From Adiantum capillus-veneris (lineage: Eukaryota > Streptophyta > Polypodiopsida > Polypodiales > Pteridaceae), in contig CM043958.1 in NCBI GenBank assembly GCA_014529385.2, forward strand, positions 119,283,018-119,347,017: a stretch of 64,000 nt of DNA, given 5' to 3'. The notes beneath the pieces are model-generated. The model searched no databases, was not told where the DNA came from, and saw nothing but the letters and a program-made list of their open reading frames with translations. Both the position numbers and the translations under genes were made by a program. Of this stretch, positions 20,898 through 31,049 are shown in pieces. Numbering within the stretch: the stretch's first letter is position 1; each line of letters starts with the position of its first letter.

Positions 20898-23336
20898 ATG
20901 GCTGGATCACAGGACACTGCTCTTTACAATATCAAGAAGCTGGATGGAACCAATTTCCCATTGTGGAAGATGCAGATTTGGCACGTGTTGGTACAAAAGA
21001 AGCAGATAAAACCTATAAAGCTCAAGGGGATAAAACCAGAAGATATGGACGAAGATGAATGGAGCGAAATGGATGAATTGGGACTTTCTACCATTATACT
21101 GACTTTGGCAGAAAGCGTTTACTTCAATGTAGCAGACGAGATGTCGGCTTATCAAGCATGGTTAAAGCTGAGTGATCTTTATGAGAAGCAGAGTGCAGCT
21201 TCACAGGTATACTGGCTTAAGAAGCTTGTTGACGTGAAGATGAAAGAAGGGACACCTATGTCCAATCATCTGAATGAATTCAACACAATCTACAGTCAGT
21301 TGTCAGCTCAAGGTGTCAAGTTTGATGAACCTGTTAGAGCTATGTTCCTGTTGATCACATTGCCGAAAAGTTGGAACACTTTTCGCACAGCTTTGAGTAA
21401 TTCTGCACCTCCATATGGTTTGAACATAGCAGGTGTAGAAGGAGGTCTGCTTACTGAAGAAACCAATAGAAATACAATGGACAAAGGCAAAGGAACAGCC
21501 TTAGTTGTCAGGGGAAGGACCAAAGAAAAGTACAAGGGTGGAAAGAGGAATCGGTCTCGTAGCAAGTCCCGCAGTGCTAAAGGCAAGAGTGACATAGAAT
21601 GCTACCATTGTGGCAAGAAGGGTCACATGAAAAGAGACTGCAGAGAATGGAAAGCAGAAAAAGGCAAAGAGAAAGTTGAAGACCATGGTGAGAAGAACAA
21701 GTCCTCAGTGAAGATTCAAGAAATAAATGTGACAAACACTGTTGCAGAGGATGACAGTCTAGTGTCAGGAGACATCTACTTCTTGAAGAATACAATGGAC
21801 TCAGCTCTTCTTACAGCATCTGATGGAAATGCACTGAGTGACTGGATTATAGACTCAGGGGCATCACTTCATGTGTCTCCAAACAAGGAGTGGGTTACCT
21901 CTTATGTGCCCACTAAAGATCATGTTCGGCTAGGCAATGGGCAGACATGTGAGATCTTAGGTGTTGGATATGTTCAATTGAAGTTTCAGAATGGCTCTTC
22001 TTTCACGCTGAAGAATGTGAGACATGTTCCCGCAATTACAAAGAGCTTGATCATCACAGGTTTACTTGATGATGCTGGCTACGTCACCACTTTTGGACAG
22101 AACATGTGGAAGATATCCAAGGGTTCTATGACAGTAGCACATGGAGTAAAGTCTGGAGGACTTTACATGATTTATGTATCAAATGTCTCTAAAAATGTAA
22201 TCAATGTAACCGAGCAGCCGAACGTTTCTTTGCGGCATAGCCGGTTAGGACATATGTCCAAGAAGGAAATGGAAATCTTGTCTCGTTCTGGTTATTTGTC
22301 TGGCTTCTTATTTAATGATTTTGAATTCTGTGAACATTGTCTGTATGGTAGGCAAACACAGCAACCACATAAGCATAGAAGTAGTAGAAGAGATACACAG
22401 TTGGCACTTGTTCATAGTGATTTGTGTGGACCTATGCCTAACCTATCTCTAGGGGGAGCTTCTTACTTTATGACATTTATAGATGATTACTCGAGGAAAG
22501 TATGGGTTTACTTTCTCAAGCACGAGGATGAAGCGTTTAGTGTTTTCAAAACGTTTGTGACACTTGTGGAGAATCAAAGTGGCAAGAAGCTTAAATGCTT
22601 ACGCACTGACAATGGTGGAGAGTATGTTTCAAAGGCCTTTCAGGACTTTTGTGAGTCAAAAGGTATAAAACGTGAACTTACTGCTCCTTACAATCCTCCT
22701 CAAAATGGTGTTGCTGAGAGGATGAATAGGACCATACAAGAGAAGGTCAGAAGTATGTTGTCTAATGCACAGCTGCCAAATGGGTTTTGGGCTGAAGCTG
22801 TATCAACAGTTGTTCATCTTGTAAATAGATCTCCTAGCAAGGTTTTGCAGAAGGATTCAGTGCCAGTGATGGTATGGTCAGGCAAAATGCCCTCATACAA
22901 GCATCTCAGAGTCTTTGGCTGTGAGGCATATACTCACGTTCCAAAGGAATTTAGGAACAAACTTGAGCCAAAGAGTAGAAAGTGCATCTTTCTAGGCTAT
23001 GGTAATTCTGGTGAGATGGGGTATAGACTTTGGGATCCCGAATCCAGAAAGGTTGTCCGCAGCAATGACGTTCACTTTAATGAATCCAAATATCATTCTA
23101 AACCAGAGAGGGTTGAGGAGATTAGAAGATTTGTCTTTCGAGAAGATGGACCTGCACGTGCAAGACAAAATGTCAGGGCTCAAGAGGAGCAAGGACAGGA
23201 TATAGTGGAACCACAGGTTGTGGCTGAGCCTGAGCCACCTATTGTGCGTAGGTGTGGACGTGTCACGCGACCTCCTGATAGGTTTGTTCCATCTATGAAG
23301 TATGTCATGTTGACTAATTGCAATGAGCCTTCATGA
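20898..23336 (+). pseudogene. B1 gag-protease-integrase frame (812 codons, then stop)
   Basis: The start ATG follows CATAGCT and gives MAGSQDTALYNIKKLDGTNF, a typical copia gag start. Gag (UBN2 type) covers residues about 1-200, the CCHC knuckle CYHCGKKGHMKRDC lies near 234, and the protease WIIDSGASLH has Asp at 319. The integrase zinc region (HSRLGHM, CEHCLYG) is near 446-480. Core residues appear in HSDLCGP (about 507), RTDNGGEY (about 571) and NGVAERMNRT (about 607). All these catalytic residues are intact. The frame stops at TGA 23334-23336, where B2 has TGT (Cys), a nonsense mutation just before RT. Confidence 0.96.
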
Positions 23337-23782
23337 TACAAGGAAGCAGTGCAAATGAAGGACTCCGGGAATTGGCAATTGGCAATGCAGTCAGAGATGA
23401 CAGCTCTGCATAAAAACAAGACATGGAAGCTAGTTAAATTACCATAAGGCAAAAAGGCTCTACCTTGTAAATGGGTTTACAGGTATAAGATCACCGCTCA
23501 TGATAGTCAGCCAAAGTACAAAGCAAGGCTTGTTGCCAAGGGCTTTAAGCAAGAACAAGGCATTGACTTTGATGAAGTCTTCTCTCCGGTGGTCAAGATG
23601 ACTACATTGAGATGCTTTCTTGCATTGGTTGCCATATTAGATTTGGTGTTGCACCAAATGGATGTCAAGACAACGTTCTTGAATGGTGATTTAGATGTGT
23701 AAATTTACATGCAGCAGCTAGAAGGGTTTGTTGAGAAAGGCAAGGAAGATTGGGTATGCCAGTTGTTAAAGAGTCTTTATGG
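23337..23782 (+). pseudogene. B1 RT N-terminal part
   Basis: RT coding continues after the stop: [58 protein letters not shown] and [15 protein letters not shown]. Further TAA stops lie near 23445 and 23700. It is cut at LLKSLYG by the solo LTR at 23783. Confidence 0.92.
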
Positions 23783-25092
23783 TGATGGGGGCTTTTCACA
23801 AGCCAAGCTCCCATACCCCTCTTCTCTCGTCTCCACCCCATGGAAACCTCCTCTTAGGGAGGGAGTGATAAAAAGCATTGGAAAAGTAAGAAAAAAAATA
23901 AAGTATGATTATGTAAATATATGAGAAAGGTAAATAGGCCACCTCATGCCTGCGAGGTAGCCCATCCCCACCTTGCCTCCTTTTTCTTCATTGTTGCCCC
24001 GCCGGGTGTCCCTTTTCCTCTCCTCCACTCAAAAGGTCAACCCCCTCTCTCTTCCCTTTGTCCTTTCTCCTTTCTCTCTCCCCTCAAGCTACCCCACCTC
24101 TCACCAATAATGCATTATAACTCACTAATAATGCACCCTAACTCACATGCAACTTACCCTATCTTCCAAAATAGAATACCCCACCCCCTCTTTCTCTCTC
24201 CTATCATATCCCATGACCCAAATACCCCCCTCTCTCTCTAAAGGGCGCCATGTCTTTTGTCTTGTAGCTAAATAACCTCCCCCACACTCACACACACTCA
24301 GTTTCACTGAAAAAGGTGTCCACAGACCCATCCCCACCCGGTGGTTACCTGATTTTTCTTGTGTTCACACACATCTGCACACAGATTCACCTCTGAACAC
24401 ACTCCCCTCTCTCCCCTCTTGTAATTACTTTATTCTCCATGTCACCTCTCACTTTTTTTTCATCAACCCATCTCTCTCTCTTAGTCTCTCTCTCATGAGA
24501 CTGCTGTTCTGGTACATATACACACAGCCAGACAAAGTGGGGCCCACAGTCACATGGCCTATGTAGATAATGATTTCTTCATTTCTAAATTCTAGAATTT
24601 CTCCCCCCTCCTCCCCTATATAAAGAGGGGTCACCATCACACTAAGGACACACACAACATCACCAAAGAATACACTATGCACTGTGTGGGCCTAGTGCAC
24701 ACACACACACACCCACACCATCACCATCACCGCAATCACCATGCTCGTCTTGAGCATGACCTCTACACCCTTGGGCTATGGAAGATGAAGGGCAGCTAAA
24801 TGAAGGATGATGGCCATAACCCTCGTGCGAGTCTTCGCCATCAACTCCCACCTATCTCCGCCATGTGCTCTGCCACTCTCTCCCTTCTCATTCCCCTACC
24901 TTATGCTCCCCATTTCATCACCTTATTCTCTAAATAAAGCTTGAGGTTTTGTGAGTATGTTTTCCTGCAATGTTTTGCCCATTTGAGGTGTGCGGAATCG
25001 CCACCTAGTCTTGTGTTTGGAGTGAGCTTGTGTATGTGTGAAGGGTGTGCGGATTCGCCATCCTTTTGTGGTGCCTAAGTACTAAGCCGCTA

Positions 25093-25145
<53 letters not shown>

Positions 25146-25348
25146 ATTCCCTTTCCTCTTCATCATTACTCCCAAGCATCCATCTCTCTTGGATGAAAAC
25201 TTTGTTATGGTGGTGTGTTGTTTGCGTCCTAGCCGCTGAAACTAGGTGGTGCCCCCTGTTTGCTTTACCATGACAGGCTCGAGGCGCGCCATTCGGACCC
25301 CGGTGTTTTAGAGGCCGTTGGGGTTCGGGGTTCGCTTTGCTCCTATCA
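23783..25348 (+). mobile_element. Solo LTR inserted in B1 RT, TSD ATGG
   Basis: This 1566-bp unit starts TGATGGGGGC and ends CTCCTATCA. ATGG flanks both sides (23779-23782 and 25349-25352), and the RT codons resume directly after it. A TATA box CTATATAAAG (24616-24625) is followed by a CA-rich stretch, and AATAAA at 24933-24938 fits a polyadenylation signal. It is non-coding. No second copy is in the window, so the parent element is unknown. LTR identity rests on TG...CA ends, TSD and promoter layout. Confidence 0.82.
24616..24625 (+). promoter_or_regulatory. TATA box in the solo LTR
   Basis: CTATATAAAG precedes AGGGGTCACCATCACAC, the layout of an LTR promoter. Confidence 0.65.
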
Positions 25349-25474
25349 ATGGCTTAAAACAATCACCGAGGGCATGGTACCATAAATTCCACAAGTTTAT
25401 GCTTTCTCAAGGCTACAAACGTAGTGAGTTCGATCACTGTCTATATACAAACAAGCCTAAGTACTAAGCCGCTA

Positions 25475-25555
<81 letters not shown>

Positions 25556-25862
25556 ATTCCCTTTCCTCTTCATCATTACTCCCAAGCATCCATCTCTCTT
25601 GGATGAAAACTTTGTTATGGTGGTGTGTTGTTTGCGTCCTAGCCGCTGAAACTAGGTGGTGCCCCCTGTTTGCTTTACCATGACAGGCTCGAGGCGCGCC
25701 ATTCGGACCCCGGTGTTTTAGAGGCCGTCGGGGTTCGGGGTTCGCTTTGCTCCTATCAATGGCTTAAAACAATCACCGAGGGCATGGTACCATAAATTCC
25801 ACAAGTTTATGCTTTCTCAAGGCTACAAACGTAGTGAGTTCGATCACTGTCTATATACAAAG
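25074..25862. repeat. 382-bp tandem duplication spanning solo-LTR end and RT
   Basis: Unit 1 is 25074-25455 and unit 2 starts at 25456; both begin CCTAAGTACTAAGCCGC. The unit covers a CT microsatellite, the end of the solo LTR, its ATGG repeat and about 100 bp of RT. The duplication junction lies where ACAAGCCTAAG replaces ACAAAGAAGGCTAAGG. Unit 2 has a longer CT run (about 25481-25547). It must post-date the solo LTR insertion. Confidence 0.93.
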
Positions 25863-26671
25863 AAGGCTAAGGATGGCGATTGGCTGATCCTTATTTCGTA
25901 TGTGGATGACATGTTGATTGCTGGCAAGCACTTGGAAGAAATTTCAGCTTTGAAGTCAAAGATGGCAAAATCGTTTGACATGAAAGACATGGGTGAGGCA
26001 AGTCATATACTTGGTATGCGCATTGAGAGAGACAGATCAAAGAAGTTGATTTGGTTATCTCAAACAGAGTATATTGACAAGGTTTTGCAACGTTTCAATA
26101 TGGAGAAGGGAAAGGCACTGAGTGTTCCATTGCCACCATATGTGAAACTTAGCAAACAAGATTGTCCTGTGTCTGAGGAAGAACATGCTATGGGAGTCAG
26201 GAGCTAAGTGTAAAGGGTTTTACAGACTCAGATTATGCAGGTGACTTAGACAACCGAAGGTCTACGTCAGGGTATGTCTTTACATTGGCTGGTGGAGCAG
26301 TATCATGGCGTTCTAGATTAGAAGATTGTGTTACTCAATCTACTATAAAGGCTGAATATGTTGCAGCATCAGAGGCATGCAAAGAATCAATTTGGCTTAA
26401 TCGACTAGTAACAGATTTGGGAATCAAAGAAGAGATGCCTGTGTTATATTGTGATAGTCAAAGTGCTATACAATTGGCTCGCAATCCAGTTTATCACTCA
26501 AAGACAAAGCATGTGGATGTGAAGTATCATTTCATCAGGGAAATGCTCGAGGATAAGCAACTTCAGCTTGTCAAAGTTCACACCACAGAAAATCCTGTTG
26601 ATCTACTTACAAAAGGACTTCCCTCAGAGAGCTTTGCGCATTTTCGCAAGCAGTTAGGTGTAAGGTAGTAC
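25759..26671 (+). pseudogene. B1 RT C-terminal part and RNase H
   Basis: After the duplication, RT resumes with HKFMLSQGYKRSEFDHCLYT and the catalytic YVDDMLIAGKH near 25900. It continues through GEASHILGMRI to SEEEHAMGVRS, where a deletion of about 210 bp (present in B2) breaks the frame. RNase H follows: FTDSDYAGDLDNRRSTSGYV, KAEYVAASEACK, YCDSQSAIQLA and KHVDVKYHFIRE, ending at TAG 26666-26668. The removed part held the VGSLMYAM...TRPDIA region. The polypurine tract follows. Confidence 0.93.
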
Positions 26672-26743
26672 ATCACTTCTCTACATCTCTTGTATATTAG
26701 CTTGTATAGTAGCTTCTCTCACACTTAAAGTACCACATTGGAC

Positions 26744-26757
26744 TTTAAGTGGGAGGT
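26744..26757 (+). promoter_or_regulatory. B1 polypurine tract
   Basis: TTTAAGTGGGAGGT-type purine-rich sequence directly before the 3' LTR start at 26758. The same tract occurs in inverse orientation at B2 (41016-41030). Confidence 0.82.
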
Positions 26758-26949
26758 TGTTGGGGTATAAAGCCCAATGTGGTCGCCCAGGTAAGTGGGC
26801 GGGTCGCCAGGTATGTACACATATTCTTTTGTAAAAACCTAATAAGAACTCACTATGCTTTACACATTACAGTAGAGCGAGTTCACCATATCGTTGTGCT
26901 CTTCTTCTCGCACTCTCTCTCGCGTCGCACTTCCGCTCGTACTCCTTCA
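26758..26949 (+). repeat. B1 3' LTR
   Basis: The 192-bp LTR has the same ends as the 5' LTR and 6 substitutions. The TSD copy TGCAG follows at 26950. Confidence 0.95.
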
Positions 26950-27750
26950 TGCAGTATATGGAACTTTAGACGTATAGGCTATCTCCTCTTGTGTCTTTGG
27001 ACACATATCCTTGGTCAGTTTAAAGTGACCAGCCAAAGGTGTAGAAACTATTTTTGCATTTTTCATTGCAAACCTTTCTAGTACCTTCTTGATGTAATCC
27101 TCTTGAGATAGCTTTTTTGTCTTCGTTGTCCTGTCCCTTGATATCTCATACCAAGTATCCTCTTTGCAACACCTAAATATTTCATTGAAAAAGATTTAGA
27201 CAGTTCTTCTTTTAGGTCTTTGATGGCCTACATGTTAGCACTTGCAATCAGCATGTCATCAACATACAACATTAGGATGATGAACTTCCCATCTCCCAAA
27301 TTCTTCGTCTAGACGCAATGATCTGAGTTGCATCTTCTGAATCCATGATCTAACATCCATCAATCGAACTTCAAGTACCATTGTCTTGATGCTTGCTTTA
27401 AAATATACAAGCTCTTCTTTAATCTGCAAACCATTTTCTTCTTACCTTTTACTTCATAACCCTTTGGTTGAAGCATGTAAATTTTGTTCTCTAAGTCACC
27501 GTGAGGGAATGCCATATTTACATCCATTTGCTCAAGATTTAGATCATGAGCAGCCACAAGGCTTAAAACAAGCTTAATTGAGTTCATTTTTACAACAGGA
27601 GAAAATATTTCATTGAAGTCAATACCTTTCTTTTGAGAAAACCCTTTTACCACAAGCCTAGACTTGTACCTTTTTTCCCATCTTCTTCCTTCAGCTTGTA
27701 CACCTGTTTTGAAGTGCCCACTTATCTTTAGGCAACTCAACCAACTCTCA
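26950..27750 (-). pseudogene. Copia A reverse transcriptase (main part)
   Basis: Minus-strand RT motifs are KSRLVVKGFSQKKGIDFNEI, FSPVVKMNSIK, LEQMDVNMAFPHGDL, CRLKKSLYILKQASRQWY and the catalytic YVDDML at about 27251-27270. After it come KSFSMKYLGVAKRILGM and several stops down to the TGCAG target site at 26950. Alterations include MNMAF for KTAFL. B1 occupies the site between this part and 19629. The enzyme would copy element RNA in the particle. Confidence 0.88.
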
Positions 27751-27889
27751 TGTTTGGTTGCGATGTAGTGAGTCTATCTCCACTTGCATGCTCTTCATCC
27801 ATTCTTCTTTGGATTCGTGATGCATAGCGTCTTCGTATGATTCTGGCTCTCCAGATTTTGAAATCAAGAGATGGTTGAAGGAAGGAACA

Positions 27890-29253
27890 AACCTTTCTAG
27901 AGGTCTACTTGCTCTTGTGGATCTGCGGGGAATAGGTTGAGTCTCCTCATTTGGTTGACGTTGTCTTCACCGTCCTCAAGCTCCATGTACTCATCACTTG
28001 TTTCTTTTGTTTGTTTTCTTTCCAAGTAATCTTTGTACATATTGTGTTCGTTAAAAATTACATCTCTACTCCTTAAGATTTTACCATCTTCAGGATTCCA
28101 TAGGTGATACCCAAAGTCACCTTCTCCATAGCCAATGAAGAAACACTTTTTGAACTTTGCATCTAGCTTTGATCTTATGCTTCTATCTATGTGCATGAAA
28201 ACCTCACATTCAAACACTTTGAGAAATGCATAATTCACCGGTTTACATATCCATGCCTTTTCTGGAACTCACCCATCCAATGCTGTTGAGGGTGACCGAT
28301 TGATTAAGTACACAGACTTACTTATAGCTTCTACCCAAAAGCTCAAGCGGTAGGCCTGTATGTAGCTGCATGCTTCGTGCTCACTCCATGATTGTTCTAT
28401 TCATCCTTTCGGAAATGTCATTTTGTTGAGGTGCCCTTGGGGTTGTTCTTTGCCTCCGAATGATTGTTCTATTCATCCTTTCAGAAATGACATTTTGTTG
28501 ATGTGTCCTTGGGGTTGTTCTTTGCCTCCAAATGCCATTGCTAGCACAAAATCTTTCAAAATTTTGGCTACAATATTCGCCTCCATTGTCGGATCTGAGG
28601 CATTTAACGTTAGTACCTATTTCATTCTCCACAAAGGCTTTCCACCTTTTAAATATGTAAACACATCGGATTTATTCTTCATTACATAAACCCATGTTTT
28701 CCTAGTCACATCGTCGATGAATGTTACATAGTACAATGAGCCACCAAGTGGTGGTGTACTTGCAGGACCCCAAACGTCATAATGAACCAACTCAAGTTAT
28801 GTGTTTTTCTTTCATTTCCACATTTTTGAAATTTTACCCTCTTTTGTTTACCATAAACACAATCCTCACAGAAATTTAAGTCCACTTCTTTCAAACCTGG
28901 TAGAAGCTTCTTTGTTGGAAGGGTTTGCATTCCTTGGCACTCATATGCCCAAGCCGATAGTGCCACACCACATTGTCGACTTTTGTAGCTATTGCACAAG
29001 TTGAAGATTGCATGCTAATATTACACAAGTAAAGTAGACCTTTTCTCCCTTGGCAACCACCAAAGATCCCTTTGAGATCTTCACCGTTGAATGCAATGTT
29101 GTGACCTTCATCGTCCAATTGTCTTGTAGAGATCAATTTTTTGCGAAGAGAAGGAACATGTCTAACATCTTTAAGCCTCCAATCATTTTTGTTAGTAGTT
29201 TTGACACAAACTGTACCTTTGCCGACAATTTCACAAGCTTCATCATCTCCCAA
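27890..29253 (-). pseudogene. Copia A integrase, with in-frame duplication of the Glu motif
   Basis: The N-terminal zinc region is at 28840-29000: WHYRLGHMSAKEC, then FCEDCVYGKQKRVKF. The core shows CLRSDNGGEYCSQNF near 28590. Next comes QQN-x-x-SERMNRTI, which contains the catalytic Glu and occurs twice because of a 72-bp tandem duplication. The C-terminal GKN-type region at 27897-28238 reads FECEVFMHIDRSIRSKLDAK, then FIGYGEGDFGYHLWNPE. The first core Asp region (28680-28800) is frameshifted. The enzyme would insert cDNA into chromosomes. This copy is inactive. Confidence 0.88.
28388..28531 (-). repeat. 72-bp tandem duplication in copia A integrase
   Basis: Two units start at 28388 and 28460 with ATGATTGTTCTATTCATCC and end CTTTGCCTCC(G/A)A. 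Seventy-two bp is 24 codons, so frame is preserved. The repeated peptide includes the catalytic Glu context, QQN-x-ISERMNRTI. Confidence 0.9.
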
Positions 29254-29660
29254 GTATACATATCCAAAATTACCTTTGGTGTAATCTTGAAAAGTTGCTT
29301 GTGTGGTGTCGCATGGAATGAAGCCCCGGAGTCTACTATCCAGGAATTAAACACATTGTTTAATGAGAGAATTAGAACATCTAGCTCTACTTTACCTTCC
29401 ACATTGGCCTCCAATGTTGGCTTGTTTTCTTGAGACTTCGACTCCTTCTTCTTCTTGGACCAACAATCCTTCTTGACGTGGCCTTTCTTGACGCAATTCC
29501 AACATTCAAGAACTGACTTTGTGCATGACTTGCTGCATCTTGAGTGATCATGACCATTTTGGTCTTTGAACCTCTCCTTAGGCCTTCCTCTTGTTTCCAC
29601 TGACAATGCAGCACACTTGACAATTCTCCTGTGCTTTTTCTTCACATTTTCTCGCTTAGG
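29254..29660 (-). pseudogene. Copia A zinc knuckle and protease
   Basis: The minus strand reads an intact CCHC knuckle, CWNCVKKGHVKKDC, near 29480-29520, then a Lys/Glu-rich linker. The protease active site WIVDSGASFHATP keeps the DSG catalytic triad near 29330. The protease to integrase-linker frame continues for about 170 codons, one of the better preserved parts of A. The knuckle binds element RNA and the protease matures Gag-Pol. Confidence 0.88.
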
Positions 29661-30250
29661 AGAACACCCACAACATCATCAAACTTAAGAGTATTTGTGC
29701 CAGAAATAGAATTACTTACAGCCATCACAAGGCTGTCCTAACTATCCGATAGAGATGATAGTATAAGGAGAGCTCGCACTTCGTCATCAAAATTGATTTT
29801 CACCGATCGAAGCTGACTTATGTTTGTGTTAAAGTCATTTAGGTGTTCTGCAACTGAACCATTATCTCCATCTTTAGATTGAATAAGAGCCTCATGAGAA
29901 ATACCTTATTGGATGCCGATGGTTTCTCCTAGAAGTCATCAAGTGACTTTATCAAGCCCTCTGTGGTCTTCATCTCCGAAACATTGAAGGCCGCCATTGA
30001 TGCCAAGCTTAACCGGATTGTTCCCAGTGCCTTTCAATCAAGGACAATCCATGCTTCATTTGCCATTGTTGCGGGCTTCTTTGCAAGACCACCTAGTGGC
30101 AAATAGAGGTCCTTCTGGTAGAGATAGTCTTCAATCTGCATCTTCCAATGTTGGTAGTTTTTGTCATTGAACTTCTCAATCTTGAGCTTCCCTTCCTCCG
30201 TCATTACTCCCACTCAATTCAAGGAATCCTTTCCTTGAGATAATTTAGTT
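29661..30250 (-). pseudogene. Copia A gag remnant
   Basis: No long frame survives, but the minus strand still shows the UBN2-type gag signature near 29800-29880 (DNGSVAEHLNDFNTNISQLR, then DDEVRALLILSSL). The beginning near 30200 shows fragments such as FNDKNYQHWKMQ. It would form the particle. Stops and frameshifts are dense. Confidence 0.7.
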
Positions 30251-30269
30251 ACGAGCAAACCTTGCTCTG

Positions 30270-31049
30270 GTTAGAAAATATATCGTAGCTAAGTAGATAA
30301 TTGAGTAGATTACTTAATAAAGAGAGATAATCTTCACACACAAGACATTTTAGAGTAGAGAGAGAGAGAGAGAGAGAGAGTACACACGATATACGTGGTT
30401 CACCCAATGTAAACTACGTCCACGAAAAAACAGCCACTCAATGGTTTTAATACTTCAAAACAAGAAGTAGGTTACAAAAGGATTATACCCTTTTGGAGCT
30501 CCCGCTTTGCTTCACTCTCACCACCTCACACCCACCTTGTTGCATCAACTTCACACTATGAAATGTGTGTAGAAATGGCCTCCTTTTATAGGCCAAAAAG
30601 GTTTCCCTCTCTCATGAGAGGAAGCCATGTGTAACCACCCTTGTGTAGATAAGTCAAAATTGGACCCTCCAATCCACCCATGTGTGGCCGCCCTTGAGAA
30701 GACAAGTCCTCCTTTGAAATCGGCCATCGGCCATTGAATTTAAACACCGGCTATGACTTCCGACCTCCGGCCACTGGTCATTGACTATTGACAACCAACC
30801 GGCCAACCGACCAGTCGTTTTCTGACCACTTTTCGGCTGCCATCCGACCATAATATTCTGACGAAAAGGAATACTCGGGTGGTGAAATTTTTGATTGGCC
30901 GTGAAATTTTTGATTTTCAGCGAGTGATTTTATTTTTCGGCGAGTTATTTTTCTTCAGGCATGATGGCTTCTCCTCATAATGGGGGCTTACAAATGTGCG
31001 TTTTAAACACAAAAAATTACAAGGGGTAAATTATGCTCCATACTTAACA
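30270..31049 (-). repeat. Copia A 5' LTR
   Basis: The LTR is about 780 bp and homologous to 18180-18940, with the same AG microsatellite and CCGGCC clusters. On the minus strand it starts TGTTAAGTATGG at 31049. At its other end the LTR-primer-site junction is damaged: TTTCTAAC joins CAGAGCAAGG, so the front of the expected TGGTATCAGAGC site is deleted. G2 coding sequence begins at the other edge, 31050. Confidence 0.88.

Larger units (their letters stand above)
19630..26949 (+). mobile_element. Ty1/copia element B1 with perfect TSD TGCAG
   Basis: Two 192-bp LTRs (TGTTGGGG to CTCCTTCA) flank a full copia interior. The 5-bp target-site duplication TGCAG occurs at 19625-19629 and 26950-26954. 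The insertion lies in the RT of copia A. The interior has a primer-binding site, a long leader, an 812-codon gag-pol frame, then RT and RNase H broken by a solo LTR, a tandem duplication, a roughly 210-bp deletion and stops. The LTRs differ at 6 of 192 positions by eye. Element B2 is a sister copy. Confidence 0.97.
18180..31049 (-). mobile_element. Ty1/copia element A (minus strand), interrupted by B1
   Basis: LTRs lie at 18180-18940 and about 30270-31049. Gag, protease, integrase, RT and RNase H are arranged right to left. Excluding B1 (19630-26949) and the duplicated TGCAG, the element is about 5.5 kb, typical for copia. Flanks TTCTC (18175-18179) and TTATC (31050-31054) look like a 5-bp target-site duplication with one change, and the gypsy RT frame is continuous across it. 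Frameshifts and stops occur throughout. Confidence 0.9.
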
